Source: Iodidimonas nitroreducens (GTDB taxonomy: Bacteria; Pseudomonadota; Alphaproteobacteria; Sphingomonadales; Rhodothalassiaceae). Taken from it: a DNA stretch of 64,000 nucleotides. This document shows positions 26,097 to 34,674 of the stretch, piece by piece. The notes under the pieces were generated by a model. It did no database searches and was not told the origin of the DNA. It was given only the letters and a program-made list of their open reading frames with translations. A program made the translations under genes and the position numbers. The stretch lies in the NCBI RefSeq assembly GCF_008579165.1, contig NZ_BKCN01000002.1; one strand, written 5' to 3'. Numbering within the stretch: position 1 is the first letter of the stretch; every line of letters starts with the position of its first letter.

Positions 26097-26708
26097 TCAG
26101 GCATTCGCATCATTGGCGCGCTCTTCTTCTTCCAGAAGATCCTGCACCAATTGTTCCGTATCAAAGGCCTCGTCTTCGCCTTCAGCCGCAGATTCAGTGG
26201 CTGTTTCGCGGGCTTCTTCACCCAGAAGGGCGCCGCCGGTTTTCCACTGCTGCTCGGCTTCGGCTTCGGAACGCGCCACATTGGCGGTGACCGAAACCGT
26301 CACTTCAGGATGCAGCCGCACCAGAACCTTGTGAATGCCCAATTCCTTGATAGGCTTGAGCAATTCCACTTGCGAACGGCCAATCTTGTAATCAAGCGTG
26401 CCCAAAGCATCAGCAATATCGCGGGCCGTAACCGAGCCATAAAGCTGACCGGCTTCACCGGCCTGACGCACCAGCACGAAGCGCGCGCCATCCATCACTT
26501 TGGCCACGCCTTCGGCTTCTTCGCGCATTTTGATATTATGCGCTTCGATTTCCTGACGGCGGGCTTCAAAAGCTTTGCGATTGGCAATGGTTGCGCGCAG
26601 GGCCTTATTGCGGGGCAACAGGAAATTGCGAGCAAAACCCGGCTTCACGGTGACTTCATCACCCATTTTGCCCAGATTCGGAACGCGTTCGAGAAGAATG
26701 ATTTTCAT
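26097..26708 (-). CDS. rplI: 50S ribosomal protein L9 with acidic tail
   Basis: A 203-residue L9. The N-terminal domain (MKIILLERVPNLGKMGDEV, then KPGFARNFLLP) contacts 23S rRNA. The long connecting helix and the C-terminal domain (GQLYGSVTARDIADAL, then GIHKVLVRLHPEV) run to about residue 150. The remaining 50 residues are an acidic, Ala/Glu/Asp-rich extension (AEGEDEAFDTEQLVQDLLEE in part) that the E. coli protein lacks. Extended acidic L9 tails are common in Alphaproteobacteria. Last gene of rpsF-rpsR-rplI, 11 bases after rpsR, and followed by the terminator at 26015-26046. Confidence 0.96.
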   Translation of the reverse strand: MKIILLERVPNLGKMGDEVTVKPGFARNFLLPRNKALRATIANRKAFEARRQEIEAHNIKMREEAEGVAKVMDGARFVLVRQAGEAGQLYGSVTARDIADALGTLDYKIGRSQVELLKPIKELGIHKVLVRLHPEVTVSVTANVARSEAEAEQQWKTGGALLGEEARETATESAAEGEDEAFDTEQLVQDLLEEEERANDANA

Positions 26709-26719
26709 CGATCGGCTCC

Positions 26720-26964
26720 TTATTTCACGACAAATGGCAGCAGGGCGATATTGCGGGCGCGTTTGATGGCCCGCGCCAATTCACGCTGCTTTTTAGCTGA
26801 AACCGCAGTGATCCGGCTGGGCACGATTTTGCCGCGTTCGGAAATATAGCGAGACAACAGCTTGGTATCTTTATAATCGATCTTTGGAGCATCTGCGCCA
26901 GAGAACGGACAGGTCTTTCTGCGGCGAAAGAACGGGCGACGCGCGCCGGGTGCTTTACTAGCAT
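26720..26964 (-). CDS. rpsR: 30S ribosomal protein S18 (1-base break right after the start codon)
   Basis: S18 of 81 residues when one base is restored. The body (KAPGARRPFFRRRKTCPFSG through the C-terminus) is a standard alphaproteobacterial S18. In its own frame there is no ATG, but an ATG at 26964 stands seven bases from a perfect GGAGGG ribosome site, in the wrong frame by one. Adding a G after that ATG gives MASKAPGARRPFF, which is the expected N-terminus. The alternative, a GTG further upstream in the right frame, would place the ribosome site inside the coding region. I take the lost G near 26961 as a sequence error. Between rpsF (two bases away) and rplI. Confidence 0.92.
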
Positions 26965-26966
26965 GA

Positions 26967-27470
26967 TCAGTCCCTCCTCTCACGATATTCACGCTGGCCA
27001 TCCCGGCCACCTTCGCGACCGCCATCCCGGCCACCATCACGGTAACCACCGGGACGACCGCCATCGCGGGCACCATCACGACCACCTTCGCGGCCACCAC
27101 CATCACGACCACCACCATCACGGCCCCCTCTGCGGTCGGAACGCTCAGGCTTGCTGCGCAGGAAGATCGAGGGGCCTTCTTCAAGGTCATCCACACGAAT
27201 GGTCATGAAACGGATGATATCTTCATTGATACCAGCCTGACGCTCCATTTCGGCCACAGCCGGATAAGGCGCATCGATATTCAGGAGGACATAATGTCCT
27301 TTGCGGTTCTTTTTCACCCGATAGGCGAGGGGACGCAGGCCCCAATATTCATTTTTGACGACACGGCCGTCAAGATCCTCGACAATTTTGGTCAGTTCGC
27401 CGGTCAGGGTTTCAACCTGAGCCGTGCTCACATCTTGCCGAGCAATAAAGATATGCTCGTATTTCGGCAT
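26967..27470 (-). CDS. rpsF: 30S ribosomal protein S6 with Gly/Arg/Asp repeat tail
   Basis: A 167-residue S6, started at the ATG at 27470 (MPKYEHIFIARQ), which follows AAGGAGC. The ferredoxin-like fold occupies residues 1-100 (YEHIFIARQDVS; KNEYWGLRPLAYRVKKN; YVLLNIDAP). From about residue 115 the protein becomes a simple repeat of GRDGG, GGREGGRDG and related units to the end. S6 with S18 binds the central platform of 16S rRNA. Charged or disordered S6 tails occur in other bacteria and can be modified, as with the Glu tail in E. coli, but this Gly/Arg/Asp form is unusual. First gene of the operon. Confidence 0.95.
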   Translation of the reverse strand: MPKYEHIFIARQDVSTAQVETLTGELTKIVEDLDGRVVKNEYWGLRPLAYRVKKNRKGHYVLLNIDAPYPAVAEMERQAGINEDIIRFMTIRVDDLEEGPSIFLRSKPERSDRRGGRDGGGRDGGGREGGRDGARDGGRPGGYRDGGRDGGREGGRDGQREYRERRD

Positions 27471-27711
27471 CTGATGCTCCTTGCTGATCGCACGCCGGGC
27501 CCCATGCCACAACGCCTCCAGCCTTCTTCTTCATAAAAGCGCGGGATGCATTCCCAAGCGCGCTGCGGCTATAACCTACTGCCGCCCCCAGCGCAAGGTT
27601 TAAGGAACAGCATGATCCTGTGTTGCACAATTACAAAGGGTGGGTTATCCCCGAATAAACAGCATCTCAATGCCCTTTTGGGGCCATTTTTTGATGAGGA
27701 TATCTCAAACC

Positions 27712-28653
27712 ATGACACGCGCATTTGTTTTTCCCGGCCAGGGCAGTCAGTTTGTGGGGATGGGGGCGTCTTTGGCCGCTGCTTATCCGCAGGCGCGTGC
27801 GGTGTTTGAGGAAGTGGATGATGCTTTGGAACAGCATCTGTCGAAGATCATGTTTGAAGGTGATGAAAGCCTTTTGCGCCTTACCGAAAACACCCAGCCC
27901 GCCCTGATGGCCATGTCGATGGCGATCCTGCATGTGCTCGATGCGGGGGGTGTTTCCGTTCGATCTGCGGCCAGCCATGTGGCGGGTCATTCTTTAGGCG
28001 AATATACCGCCCTGTGCGCGGCCGGGGCTTTATCACTTTCTGATACCGCACGGCTTTTGAAACGGCGCGGGCAGGCTATGCAACAGGCCGTGCCTGTGGG
28101 CGAGGGGGCGATGGCCGCGCTTTTGGGCCTTGAAATCGATCAGGTGGAACAGTGCCTGACGAAGGCGGCAACCGCTGATCTGATCTGCGCCATTGCCAAT
28201 GATAATGCCCCCGGCCAGGTGGTGATATCGGGCCATGCGGCAGCGGTTGATGCGGTCATCAATCTGGCGAAAGAGCAAGGGGCGAAACGGGCGATGCTCC
28301 TGCCGGTGTCGGCTCCTTTTCATTGCCCTTTGATGCAGCCCGCCGCCGATGAGATGCGCACGGCCTTGAACGAAGCGGCCATGGCAGCCCCGTGCGTTCC
28401 GGTGATCTGCAATATCACCGCAGCCCCTGAACGCGATCCTGAAATCTTGCGCCGCTTATTGGTGGAGCAGGTCACAGGGCGGGTGCGCTGGCGGGAATCG
28501 GCGGCGGCATTGAGCGGATTTGGGATCGATCAGGTGGTCGAAATCGGCGCTGGCAAGGTTTTAACGGGGCTGGTGAAAAGGATTGATCGCACCTTGGCGC
28601 TCGTCAATATACAAGATCCCGCCGATATTGATGATTTTGCGGCCTCGCTTTGA
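27712..28653 (+). CDS. fabD: Malonyl-CoA:ACP transacylase
   Basis: A 313-residue transacylase that loads malonyl groups onto ACP for fatty-acid synthesis. FPGQGSQFVGMG is at the N-terminus, the catalytic serine is in GHSLGEY, and the partner histidine is in the APFHCPLM stretch; both are intact. An Arg (near KRRGQAM) that binds the malonyl carboxylate is present. I chose the ATG at 27712, since upstream in-frame starts extend into DNA with no family similarity; GAGGA lies at 27696-27700. First of the fabD-fabG-acpP-fabF-mltG cluster, 30 bases before fabG. Confidence 0.96.
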   Translation: MTRAFVFPGQGSQFVGMGASLAAAYPQARAVFEEVDDALEQHLSKIMFEGDESLLRLTENTQPALMAMSMAILHVLDAGGVSVRSAASHVAGHSLGEYTALCAAGALSLSDTARLLKRRGQAMQQAVPVGEGAMAALLGLEIDQVEQCLTKAATADLICAIANDNAPGQVVISGHAAAVDAVINLAKEQGAKRAMLLPVSAPFHCPLMQPAADEMRTALNEAAMAAPCVPVICNITAAPERDPEILRRLLVEQVTGRVRWRESAAALSGFGIDQVVEIGAGKVLTGLVKRIDRTLALVNIQDPADIDDFAASL

Positions 28654-28683
28654 GCCGAACCTTCATAAGCATAAGGATGTGCA

Positions 28684-29442
28684 ATGTTTGATCTTGCAGG
28701 AAAAAAAGCCCTGATTACCGGAGCATCTGGCGGCATCGGGGGGGCGATTGCCCAGGCCCTTCATGCCCGGGGGGCGAGCCTTGTATTATCCGGCACAAGG
28801 CGTGAGGCGCTGGAAAAGCTTGCCGATGAATTGAAGCGTTCCCATGGCCCGGATTGTGCTGATGTTCATGTGGCGGTGGCGGATTTATCCGATTCTGAAA
28901 GCGTCGAGGCCTTGCCCGCGGCGGCGATGGCGGCGATGGGCGGGCTTGATATTCTGATCAATAATGCCGGGATCACCCGTGATCAGCTTTTGATGCGGAT
29001 GAAAGATGCCGATTGGGATGATGTGATGCGGATCAATCTGCAATCGGCCTTTCGCTTGTCCCGCGCGGTTTTGCGGCCGATGATGAAGGCGCGCTTTGGT
29101 CGAATCATTTCGATCAGCAGTGTGGTCGGGGTGATGGGCAATGCCGGGCAGGCAAATTATGCGGCCTCTAAAGCCGGGCTGATCGGCTTTTCCAAATCTT
29201 TGGCCCAAGAGGTCGCATCCCGCGGGATCACGGTGAATTGTATCGCCCCGGGCTTCATCAAAAGCCCCATGACCGAGGCCCTGAATGAAGACCAGACCGC
29301 GCGCCTTTTGGCGGGGATTCCTGCCGGTCGCTTTGGCGAGGGGGCGGATGTGGCGGCGGCGGCTGTCTATTTGGCCAGTGAAAATGCGGCTTATGTGACC
29401 GGTCAGACCTTGCATGTGAATGGGGGGATGGCAATGATATGA
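28684..29442 (+). CDS. fabG: 3-oxoacyl-ACP reductase
   Basis: A 252-residue short-chain dehydrogenase. The cofactor loop is TGASGGIGGA (residues 15-24), followed by NNAG, the Ser in SISSVVGVMG, and the YxxxK catalytic pair (ANYAASKAGL). The APGFIKSPMTEAL loop and the C-terminal GQTLHVNGGMAMI are typical of FabG. It reduces the beta-keto group of the ACP-bound chain with NADPH. A strong AAGGATG motif precedes the ATG. It lies between fabD and acpP, as in most proteobacteria. Confidence 0.96.
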   Translation: MFDLAGKKALITGASGGIGGAIAQALHARGASLVLSGTRREALEKLADELKRSHGPDCADVHVAVADLSDSESVEALPAAAMAAMGGLDILINNAGITRDQLLMRMKDADWDDVMRINLQSAFRLSRAVLRPMMKARFGRIISISSVVGVMGNAGQANYAASKAGLIGFSKSLAQEVASRGITVNCIAPGFIKSPMTEALNEDQTARLLAGIPAGRFGEGADVAAAAVYLASENAAYVTGQTLHVNGGMAMI

Positions 29443-29648
29443 GGACAGCGCTATAAATCAGGGCTATCAAGGATGCGAAATGGCGGCTTTGAAATGCTGA
29501 TTAACTGTGATAGAGCCAAGCCGATTTTGTCGGGCTTTGATCAGTCGGGCAAAAAATAATGATTGTATTCCATGGGATACAAGATCTACTGAACCGGGTA
29601 TCGGGCCTGACCCTATGGGATTGAACCCACAGCATAAGGATTTTGGGA
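29443..29648. promoter_or_regulatory. fabG-acpP spacer, probable acpP promoter region
   Basis: A 206-base gap between fabG and acpP. acpP is usually transcribed very strongly from its own promoter, and this spacer is the likely site. I see AT-rich stretches near 29550-29565 but no boxes I would defend, and no tRNA or terminator. The ribosome-site candidate AAGGA lies at about 29635. Confidence 0.4.
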
Positions 29649-29883
29649 ATGAGTGATACGGCCGAGCGCGTTAAAAAAAATCGTTGTTGAACATCTGGGT
29701 GTCGAAGAAGCCAAAGTGACGGAAAATGCCAGCTTCATCGATGATCTGGGTGCTGATAGTTTGGATACCGTCGAACTTGTGATGGCCTTTGAAGAAGAAT
29801 TCGGTGTTGAAATTCCCGATGACGCTGCGGAAAAAATCCAGACCGTCAAGGATGCGATCGATTTTATCGATGCCAATAGCTAA
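29649..29883 (+). CDS. acpP: Acyl carrier protein (1-base insertion in an A-run)
   Basis: ACP of 77 residues when corrected. From the ATG at 29649 the frame reads MSDTAERVKK and then runs off into a stop, because the run at 29673-29680 has eight A's. With seven it continues IVVEHLGVEEAKVTEN and gives a normal ACP, with the phosphopantetheine Ser37 in DSLDTVELVMAF. A GTG at 29653 would open the correct downstream frame as it stands, but it has a poor ribosome site and gives an N-terminus unlike any ACP. The extra A is the only insertion among the breaks in this window; the rest are losses. Between fabG and fabF as expected. Confidence 0.93.
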
Positions 29884-29985
29884 GGCTGTTTTGGTCTTTG
29901 ATTGACTCTGATACGGCGGCAAGGTCATTAATTTTTATGGCCTTTGTCGCCGTTTGCTGATCTCTAGAATGTTGCAGGTGCCTCG

Positions 29986-31253
29986 ATGAGACGAGTTGTT
30001 GTCACTGGGCTGGGAATGATCACGCCTTTGGGCGATGGTGTCAAAACCAGTTGGTCCAATATTCTGGCTGGAAAATCCGGCGCCGGGCTTATTTCGCGCT
30101 TCGATCCTGCCGATAGCGTTGCCAAGGTGGTGTGCGAAGTGCCTTTGGGTGATGGCAGCAATGGCACCTTTAATGCAGATCATTATATCGAGCCGAAAGA
30201 TCGTCGGCGGGTTGATGATTTCATCGTCTATGGCATTGCCGCTGCCCAACAGGCCGTTGAAGATGCGGGTTGGACCGCGCCTGAAGGCGAAGAGGCTGAG
30301 CGCAGCGGCGTGATGATCGGCTCGGGAATCGGTGGCTTGCCGGGGATCGAGGAGGCATCGGTTTTGATGCATGAACGCGGTCCACGACGGGTTTCGCCGC
30401 ATTTCATTCCCGGACGGTTGATCAATCTGGTTTCGGGCCAGGTTTCCATCCGCTATGGCCTGAAGGGCCCCAATCATGCTGTGGTCACGGCCTGTTCCAC
30501 CGGTGCCCATGCCATTGGCGATGCGGCGCGGATGATCATGCTTGATGATGCCGATGTGATGGTGGCGGGCGGGGCGGAAGCCGCGATCTGCCGGTGGGGG
30601 TTGCGGGTTTTGCCCAGGCCAAGGCTTTATCCACCCGCTATAATGATAGCCCTGAAAAAGCTTCGCGCCCATGGGATGAAGGCCGCGATGGCTTTGTGAT
30701 GGGTGAAGGCGCGGGCATTGTGGTTCTTGAAGAACTGGAACATGCCAAAAAGCGCGGTGCCAAAATCTATGCGGAAATCGTGGGTTATGGCATGTCGGGT
30801 GATGCCTATCATGTCACGGCGCCCGCCCCCGGCGGCGATGGTGCCTTTCGCGCCATGCGGGCGGCTTTGAAGCGGGCGGGCATGGCCCCATCCGATATCG
30901 ATTATATCAATGCCCATGGCACATCGACCCCGCTGGGGGATGAGATTGAATTGGGCGCGGTCAGGCGTTTATTTGGCGATGCGGTGAAAACCCTTTCCAT
31001 GTCATCCACCAAATCATCGATCGGTCATCTTTTGGGGGCCGCTGGTGCGGTCGAGGCTATTTTTTCGATCCTTGCCATTAATGATCAGGTGGCTCCGCCT
31101 ACGCTCAATCTGGAAAACCCCAGCGAAAGCTGTTTGGGCATGGATCTGGTTCCGCTGGCTCCAAAGGAACGTTCGATCAAGGCGGTTTTGTCCAATAGCT
31201 TTGGCTTTGGCGGCACCAATGCATCCTTGATCATCAAAGCGTTTAACGGCTGA
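29986..31253 (+). CDS. fabF: 3-oxoacyl-ACP synthase II (1-base break near 30593)
   Basis: A 422-residue condensing enzyme once a base is restored. The two halves are in different frames, meeting near 30593-30600 next to a five-G run. The first half holds the catalytic Cys (VVTACSTGAHAIG), the second both catalytic His (NAHGTSTPLGDE and KSSIGHLLGAAG) and the C-terminal GFGGTNASLI. Neither half could work alone. The join reads naturally as GGAEAAICR followed by GVAGFAQAKALST, as in alphaproteobacterial FabF. FabF elongates acyl-ACP and, unlike FabB, handles C16:1 to C18:1. Because fatty-acid synthesis needs this gene, a sequence error is more likely than a true mutation. Confidence 0.93.
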
Positions 31254-31283
31254 TCCTCAGCGCGTTCAGAGAAGGCCGGGTCC

Positions 31284-32282
31284 ATGCGCCGAGCCCGATT
31301 TTTTTCGTTTCTGGTGCTCCCGCCGCTTTTTCTCCTCCTCGCGGCCTTTGGGCTTTTCGCTTATGAAATCAACCGCCCTGGGCCTCATGATGGCGATCAT
31401 CGCATTCTGATCGAGCGGGGCATTGGCCTTGGCCGCATTGCCCATCAGCTTCAAACTGAAGGGGTGGTGCGGCATGGCTTTGCCCTGCGTTTGGCAGGTC
31501 GGATTATCGGTGCGGACCGCGCCTTGCGGGCGGGAGAATATGAGATTGCCGCCCATGCCAGCATATTGCAAATCCTTGAAAATCTGCAATATGGCGCGCC
31601 TTTATTGCGCCGCCTCACCCTTCCCGAGGGATTGACGTCCCGGCAGATCATCACGCTTTTAGAAGGCGCAGATGGGCTGGTAGGCGAAATTGTCGAAATA
31701 CCATCCGAAGGCAGCCTTTTGCCGGAAACCTATTATTACAGCTACGGCGATGCGCGATCCGATCTGGTGCACAGGATGCAAGAGGCGCAAACCGCGCTTT
31801 TAGACAGGCTCTGGCCCGAGCGGGCTGCGGAACTGCCGTTTGATAGCCGGAGTGAGGCGGTGACTTTGGCCTCGATCATTGAAAAAGAAACCGCCATCGC
31901 CAGCGAGCGGCCGCTGATTGCCAGCGTTTTCATCAATCGCCTGCGCAAAGGGATGCGGCTGCAATCCGATCCCACGGTGATTTATGGGGTAAGCGAAGGA
32001 TTGCCTTTGGGGCGGCCCATCCTGCGATCCGAATTGCGGCAGGAAACGCCGTTCAATACCTATGCCATCAGGGGCCTGCCGCCGCATCCGATTGCCAATC
32101 CGGGCGAATTATCGATCCGCGCTGCGCTGAATCCGGCCACAAGCGATTATCTTTATTTTGTGGCCGCTGGAGATGGTGGGCATGCCTTTGCCCGCAGCTT
32201 GCGTGAGCATAATGATAATGTGGCCCGGTGGCGGCGTTTGCAAAAAGAGAGCGCTATTTCTGAGGAGAGCGACGTAAAATAG
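31284..32282 (+). CDS. mltG: Endolytic murein transglycosylase
   Basis: A 332-residue inner-membrane lytic transglycosylase of the YceG family. It has an N-terminal membrane anchor (residues 9-27) and a LysM-like first domain. The catalytic domain has the active Glu in TLASIIEKET, with SVFINRLRKGMRLQSDPTV and the GLPPHPIANPG motif intact. It cleaves nascent glycan strands and sets their length. It is the last gene of the fab cluster, a position conserved in Alphaproteobacteria. Its last 29 bases overlap the 3' end of the convergent dehydrogenase gene. In many relatives yicC and gmk follow directly; here a dehydrogenase is inserted and yicC is absent. Confidence 0.94.
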   Translation: MRRARFFSFLVLPPLFLLLAAFGLFAYEINRPGPHDGDHRILIERGIGLGRIAHQLQTEGVVRHGFALRLAGRIIGADRALRAGEYEIAAHASILQILENLQYGAPLLRRLTLPEGLTSRQIITLLEGADGLVGEIVEIPSEGSLLPETYYYSYGDARSDLVHRMQEAQTALLDRLWPERAAELPFDSRSEAVTLASIIEKETAIASERPLIASVFINRLRKGMRLQSDPTVIYGVSEGLPLGRPILRSELRQETPFNTYAIRGLPPHPIANPGELSIRAALNPATSDYLYFVAAGDGGHAFARSLREHNDNVARWRRLQKESAISEESDVK

Positions 32283-33014
32283 CATCGGAAAGAGCCTGGG
32301 GCAGCAGGGTCAAAAAGCGCATGGCAAAGGCTGTTGGGAAAGGGAAGGCGATCACCCCCTTATTCTTGCGCAATCCCTTGGCGATGATGCGGGCAGCCTT
32401 ATCAGCCGTCATCAAAAAGGGCATGGGGAAGCGATTTTGCGCGGTCATCCGGCTTTCCACAAAGCCCGGGCAGATCACATTCACCTTCACCCGCCCCCAA
32501 TAGGCCCCGCGCAGGGCTTCGCCATAAGCCTTCACCGCAACTTTGCTGGCGGAATAAGAGGCAGCGCCGGGCATCCCACGAAAACCCGCAACCGATGCCA
32601 TGATGGCAATCTGGCCGCTTTGGCGTTTTTTCATGCGTTCGAGCACCGGATGGATGCTGTTGAAAACCCCCGTAACATTGATGGCAAAGGTTTTCTTCGT
32701 GGTTTCATGAAGGCTGCGATCTTTTGAGGTGGCAAGGCCAATCCCGGCATTGGCGATCAAAAGATCAAGGGGATGGGCATCATCCACCTGCTCGATCCAT
32801 TGGCGCATGGCCTGTTCATCCACCACATCGATGATCTGTGCATCCACATCCGCACCGCGCCCACGGCAGCTTTGGGCAATGGCATCAAGCGTTCCTGATC
32901 GCGACCGGATAAAGCCAGAAACACACCGGGTTTGGCATAATGAAGCGCCAAAGCCTCGCCAATCCCGCTCGATGCCCCGGTAATCAAAATCGATCCGGCT
33001 TTCTGTTCCGTCAT
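32254..33014 (-). CDS. Short-chain dehydrogenase (1-base break near 32886)
   Basis: A short-chain dehydrogenase of 253 residues after correction. The N-terminal part (MTEQKAGSILITGASSGIGEALALHYA) ends up out of frame at GRDQERL; adding one base near 32886 continues as DAIAQSCRGRGADVDAQI and the rest. The cofactor loop GASSGIG, the NAGIG motif, Ser and the YSASK catalytic pair, and the CPGFVESRM loop are all present. It resembles the SDR group that includes retinol and acyl reductases (classical type). Substrate unknown. The hydrophobic C-terminus (AFAMRFLTLLPQAL) could sit at the membrane. It overlaps the mltG 3' end by 29 bases. Confidence 0.8.
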
Positions 33015-33154
33015 GGCAGTCCCTTTTTTGAATTGGCCCGGTTGTTTTCATCCAGCCAGTGATTGATCGCAGGCGCACGAGGCTTTATCAGTATCACCTC
33101 ATCATGGGGCGCAAAAGGGTTCCAAAGACGAACCTCTCAAAATCGGATAAGCGG

Positions 33155-33790
33155 ATGACCGTTAAAACCAGACCGGGGCTTTTATTGATCATTTCTTCGC
33201 CATCGGGGGCCGGGAAATCAACCCTGTGCAGCCATTTGCGGCGCGAAGAAGGGGATCGCTTATGGACATCGGTTTCCGCCACTACGCGCGAAAGACGCAA
33301 GAACGAGGTGGAGGGGCAGGATTATTATTTTGTCAGCCATGATAAATTTCAGCGCATGCAAAAAGGCGGTGAATTTCTCGAACATGCCGAGGTATTCGGC
33401 AATTTTTATGGCACGCCCGGTGAGCCGGTTGAAAAGCGGTTGAATGCCGGGATCGATGTTTTATTCGATATCGATTGGCAAGGGGCGCAACAGATCAGAA
33501 GCAATGCAGAAGATGCCCGGGTGATCTCAATTTTTATCCTGCCCCCCAGCATGGCGGCTTTGGAGCATCGTTTGCGGCATCGGGCCCAGGATAGCGAAGA
33601 AACCGTGCAATTTCGGATGTCCCGCGCCCATGAAGAAATCTCGCATTGGGAAGATTATGATTATGTTCTGGTGAATGATGATCTCGATGCCTGCTTCAAA
33701 CGCCTGCATGCCATCCTCACGGCCGAGCGGGTCCGCGCCGAAAAAGAGTATGCGATCAAGGATCTGGCCATCAGCTTGATCAAAAAATAG
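33155..33790 (+). CDS. gmk: Guanylate kinase
   Basis: A 211-residue kinase converting GMP to GDP. The P-loop is SSPSGAGKST near residue 14, followed by the GMP-binding Arg, Tyr and Glu residues (SVSATTRERRKNEVEGQDYYFV), the DIDWQGAQQI motif and the lid region (RAQDSEETVQFRMSRA). The ATG at 33155 gives the family length; an earlier in-frame start would add 32 residues of unmatched sequence. In most Alphaproteobacteria gmk follows mltG and yicC. Here a dehydrogenase on the other strand intervenes. Convergent with ksgA, 13 bases apart. Confidence 0.95.
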   Translation: MTVKTRPGLLLIISSPSGAGKSTLCSHLRREEGDRLWTSVSATTRERRKNEVEGQDYYFVSHDKFQRMQKGGEFLEHAEVFGNFYGTPGEPVEKRLNAGIDVLFDIDWQGAQQIRSNAEDARVISIFILPPSMAALEHRLRHRAQDSEETVQFRMSRAHEEISHWEDYDYVLVNDDLDACFKRLHAILTAERVRAEKEYAIKDLAISLIKK

Positions 33791-33803
33791 GCAGCTTTAG
33801 CCC

Positions 33804-34674
33804 TTAGCCCCCATCACGCATGAATTGCCATTGCCGGGCGATGCGGCAAAATCCGGCAATGTCGATCTCTTCCGCCCGGGCCGTGGGGTCGATATCAGCG
33901 GCCTTTAGCAGGCTGATGCTATCGGCGGTCAGGGGCCGAAGACTGGCCCGCAACATTTTACGCCTTTGGCCAAAGGCGTGTTCGGTGATGGTTTCCAGAG
34001 TTTTTTGCTCAACCAGCGGATCAAGGGGCTGGGTGGAGATGATCTCGATAATGGCACTATCCACTTTCGGTGCCGGGGTAAAGGCCCGGGCGGGCACGGG
34101 GAATATAATTCGCGCTTTGGCCCGCCATTGGGATAGGATGGAAAGCCGCCCATAAGCTTTCGAGCCGGGTTTGGCGATGATCCGCTCAGCCACTTCGCGC
34201 TGGAACATCAAGATAAGCTGCGACCACCAGGGCGCCCATGGCCCGGTCATCCAGCGCACGAAAAGCGCGGTGCCGATATTATAGGGCAGGTTAGAAACGA
34301 TCTTGACCGGCTTGTTATAAAAGAGTTTTTCCTCATCGATCTTCAAGCATCATCGGCCAGGACCGAAAGCCTATCAGCCATATGGCAGCAATTTCAGCCA
34401 AAGCGGGCAGGGTGCGGCTATCGCGTTCCACGGCTGTGACATGGGCTGCCCCTTCCATTAAAAGGGCGCGGGTCAGGCCGCCGGGGCCGGGGCCAACTTC
34501 ATAAATCTCATAATCCTCCAGCGGCCCCGCGGCCCGGGCGATCCGCCGCGTGAGATTGAGATCGAGAATAAAATTCTGCCCCAAAGAGCGCGATGCCTGC
34601 AATCCATGGCGGCCAATAACCTCGCGCAAGGGGGGCAGGGGATCAATCGGGGGATCCGTTTTTGAATGGCTCAT
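33804..34674 (-). CDS. ksgA: 16S rRNA dimethyladenosine transferase (two 1-base breaks)
   Basis: A 290-residue RNA methyltransferase after two corrections. The first part has the SAM motif EVGPGPGGLTRALL and the family start (LGQNFILDLNLTRRIA); the second has the NLPYNIGT catalytic motif and the RNA-binding C-terminus. Between them, one base is missing at 34377 and another at 34345. Restoring both gives IWPDRLSVLADDALKIDEEK, in line with KsgA. The enzyme dimethylates two adenines near the 3' end of 16S rRNA and acts as a late 30S checkpoint. The ATG at 34674 overlaps the pdxA stop by four bases. Losing two bases within 35 bases is the densest break here. Confidence 0.92.

Noticed and set aside
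26963..27208. Plus-strand open frame with a striking His-rich repeat (HHHDH and similar), like a metal-binding protein
   Set aside because: It is the mirror of the Gly/Arg/Asp tail codons of rpsF on the other strand. Any such tail gives His-rich codons in antisense. No ribosome site or family.
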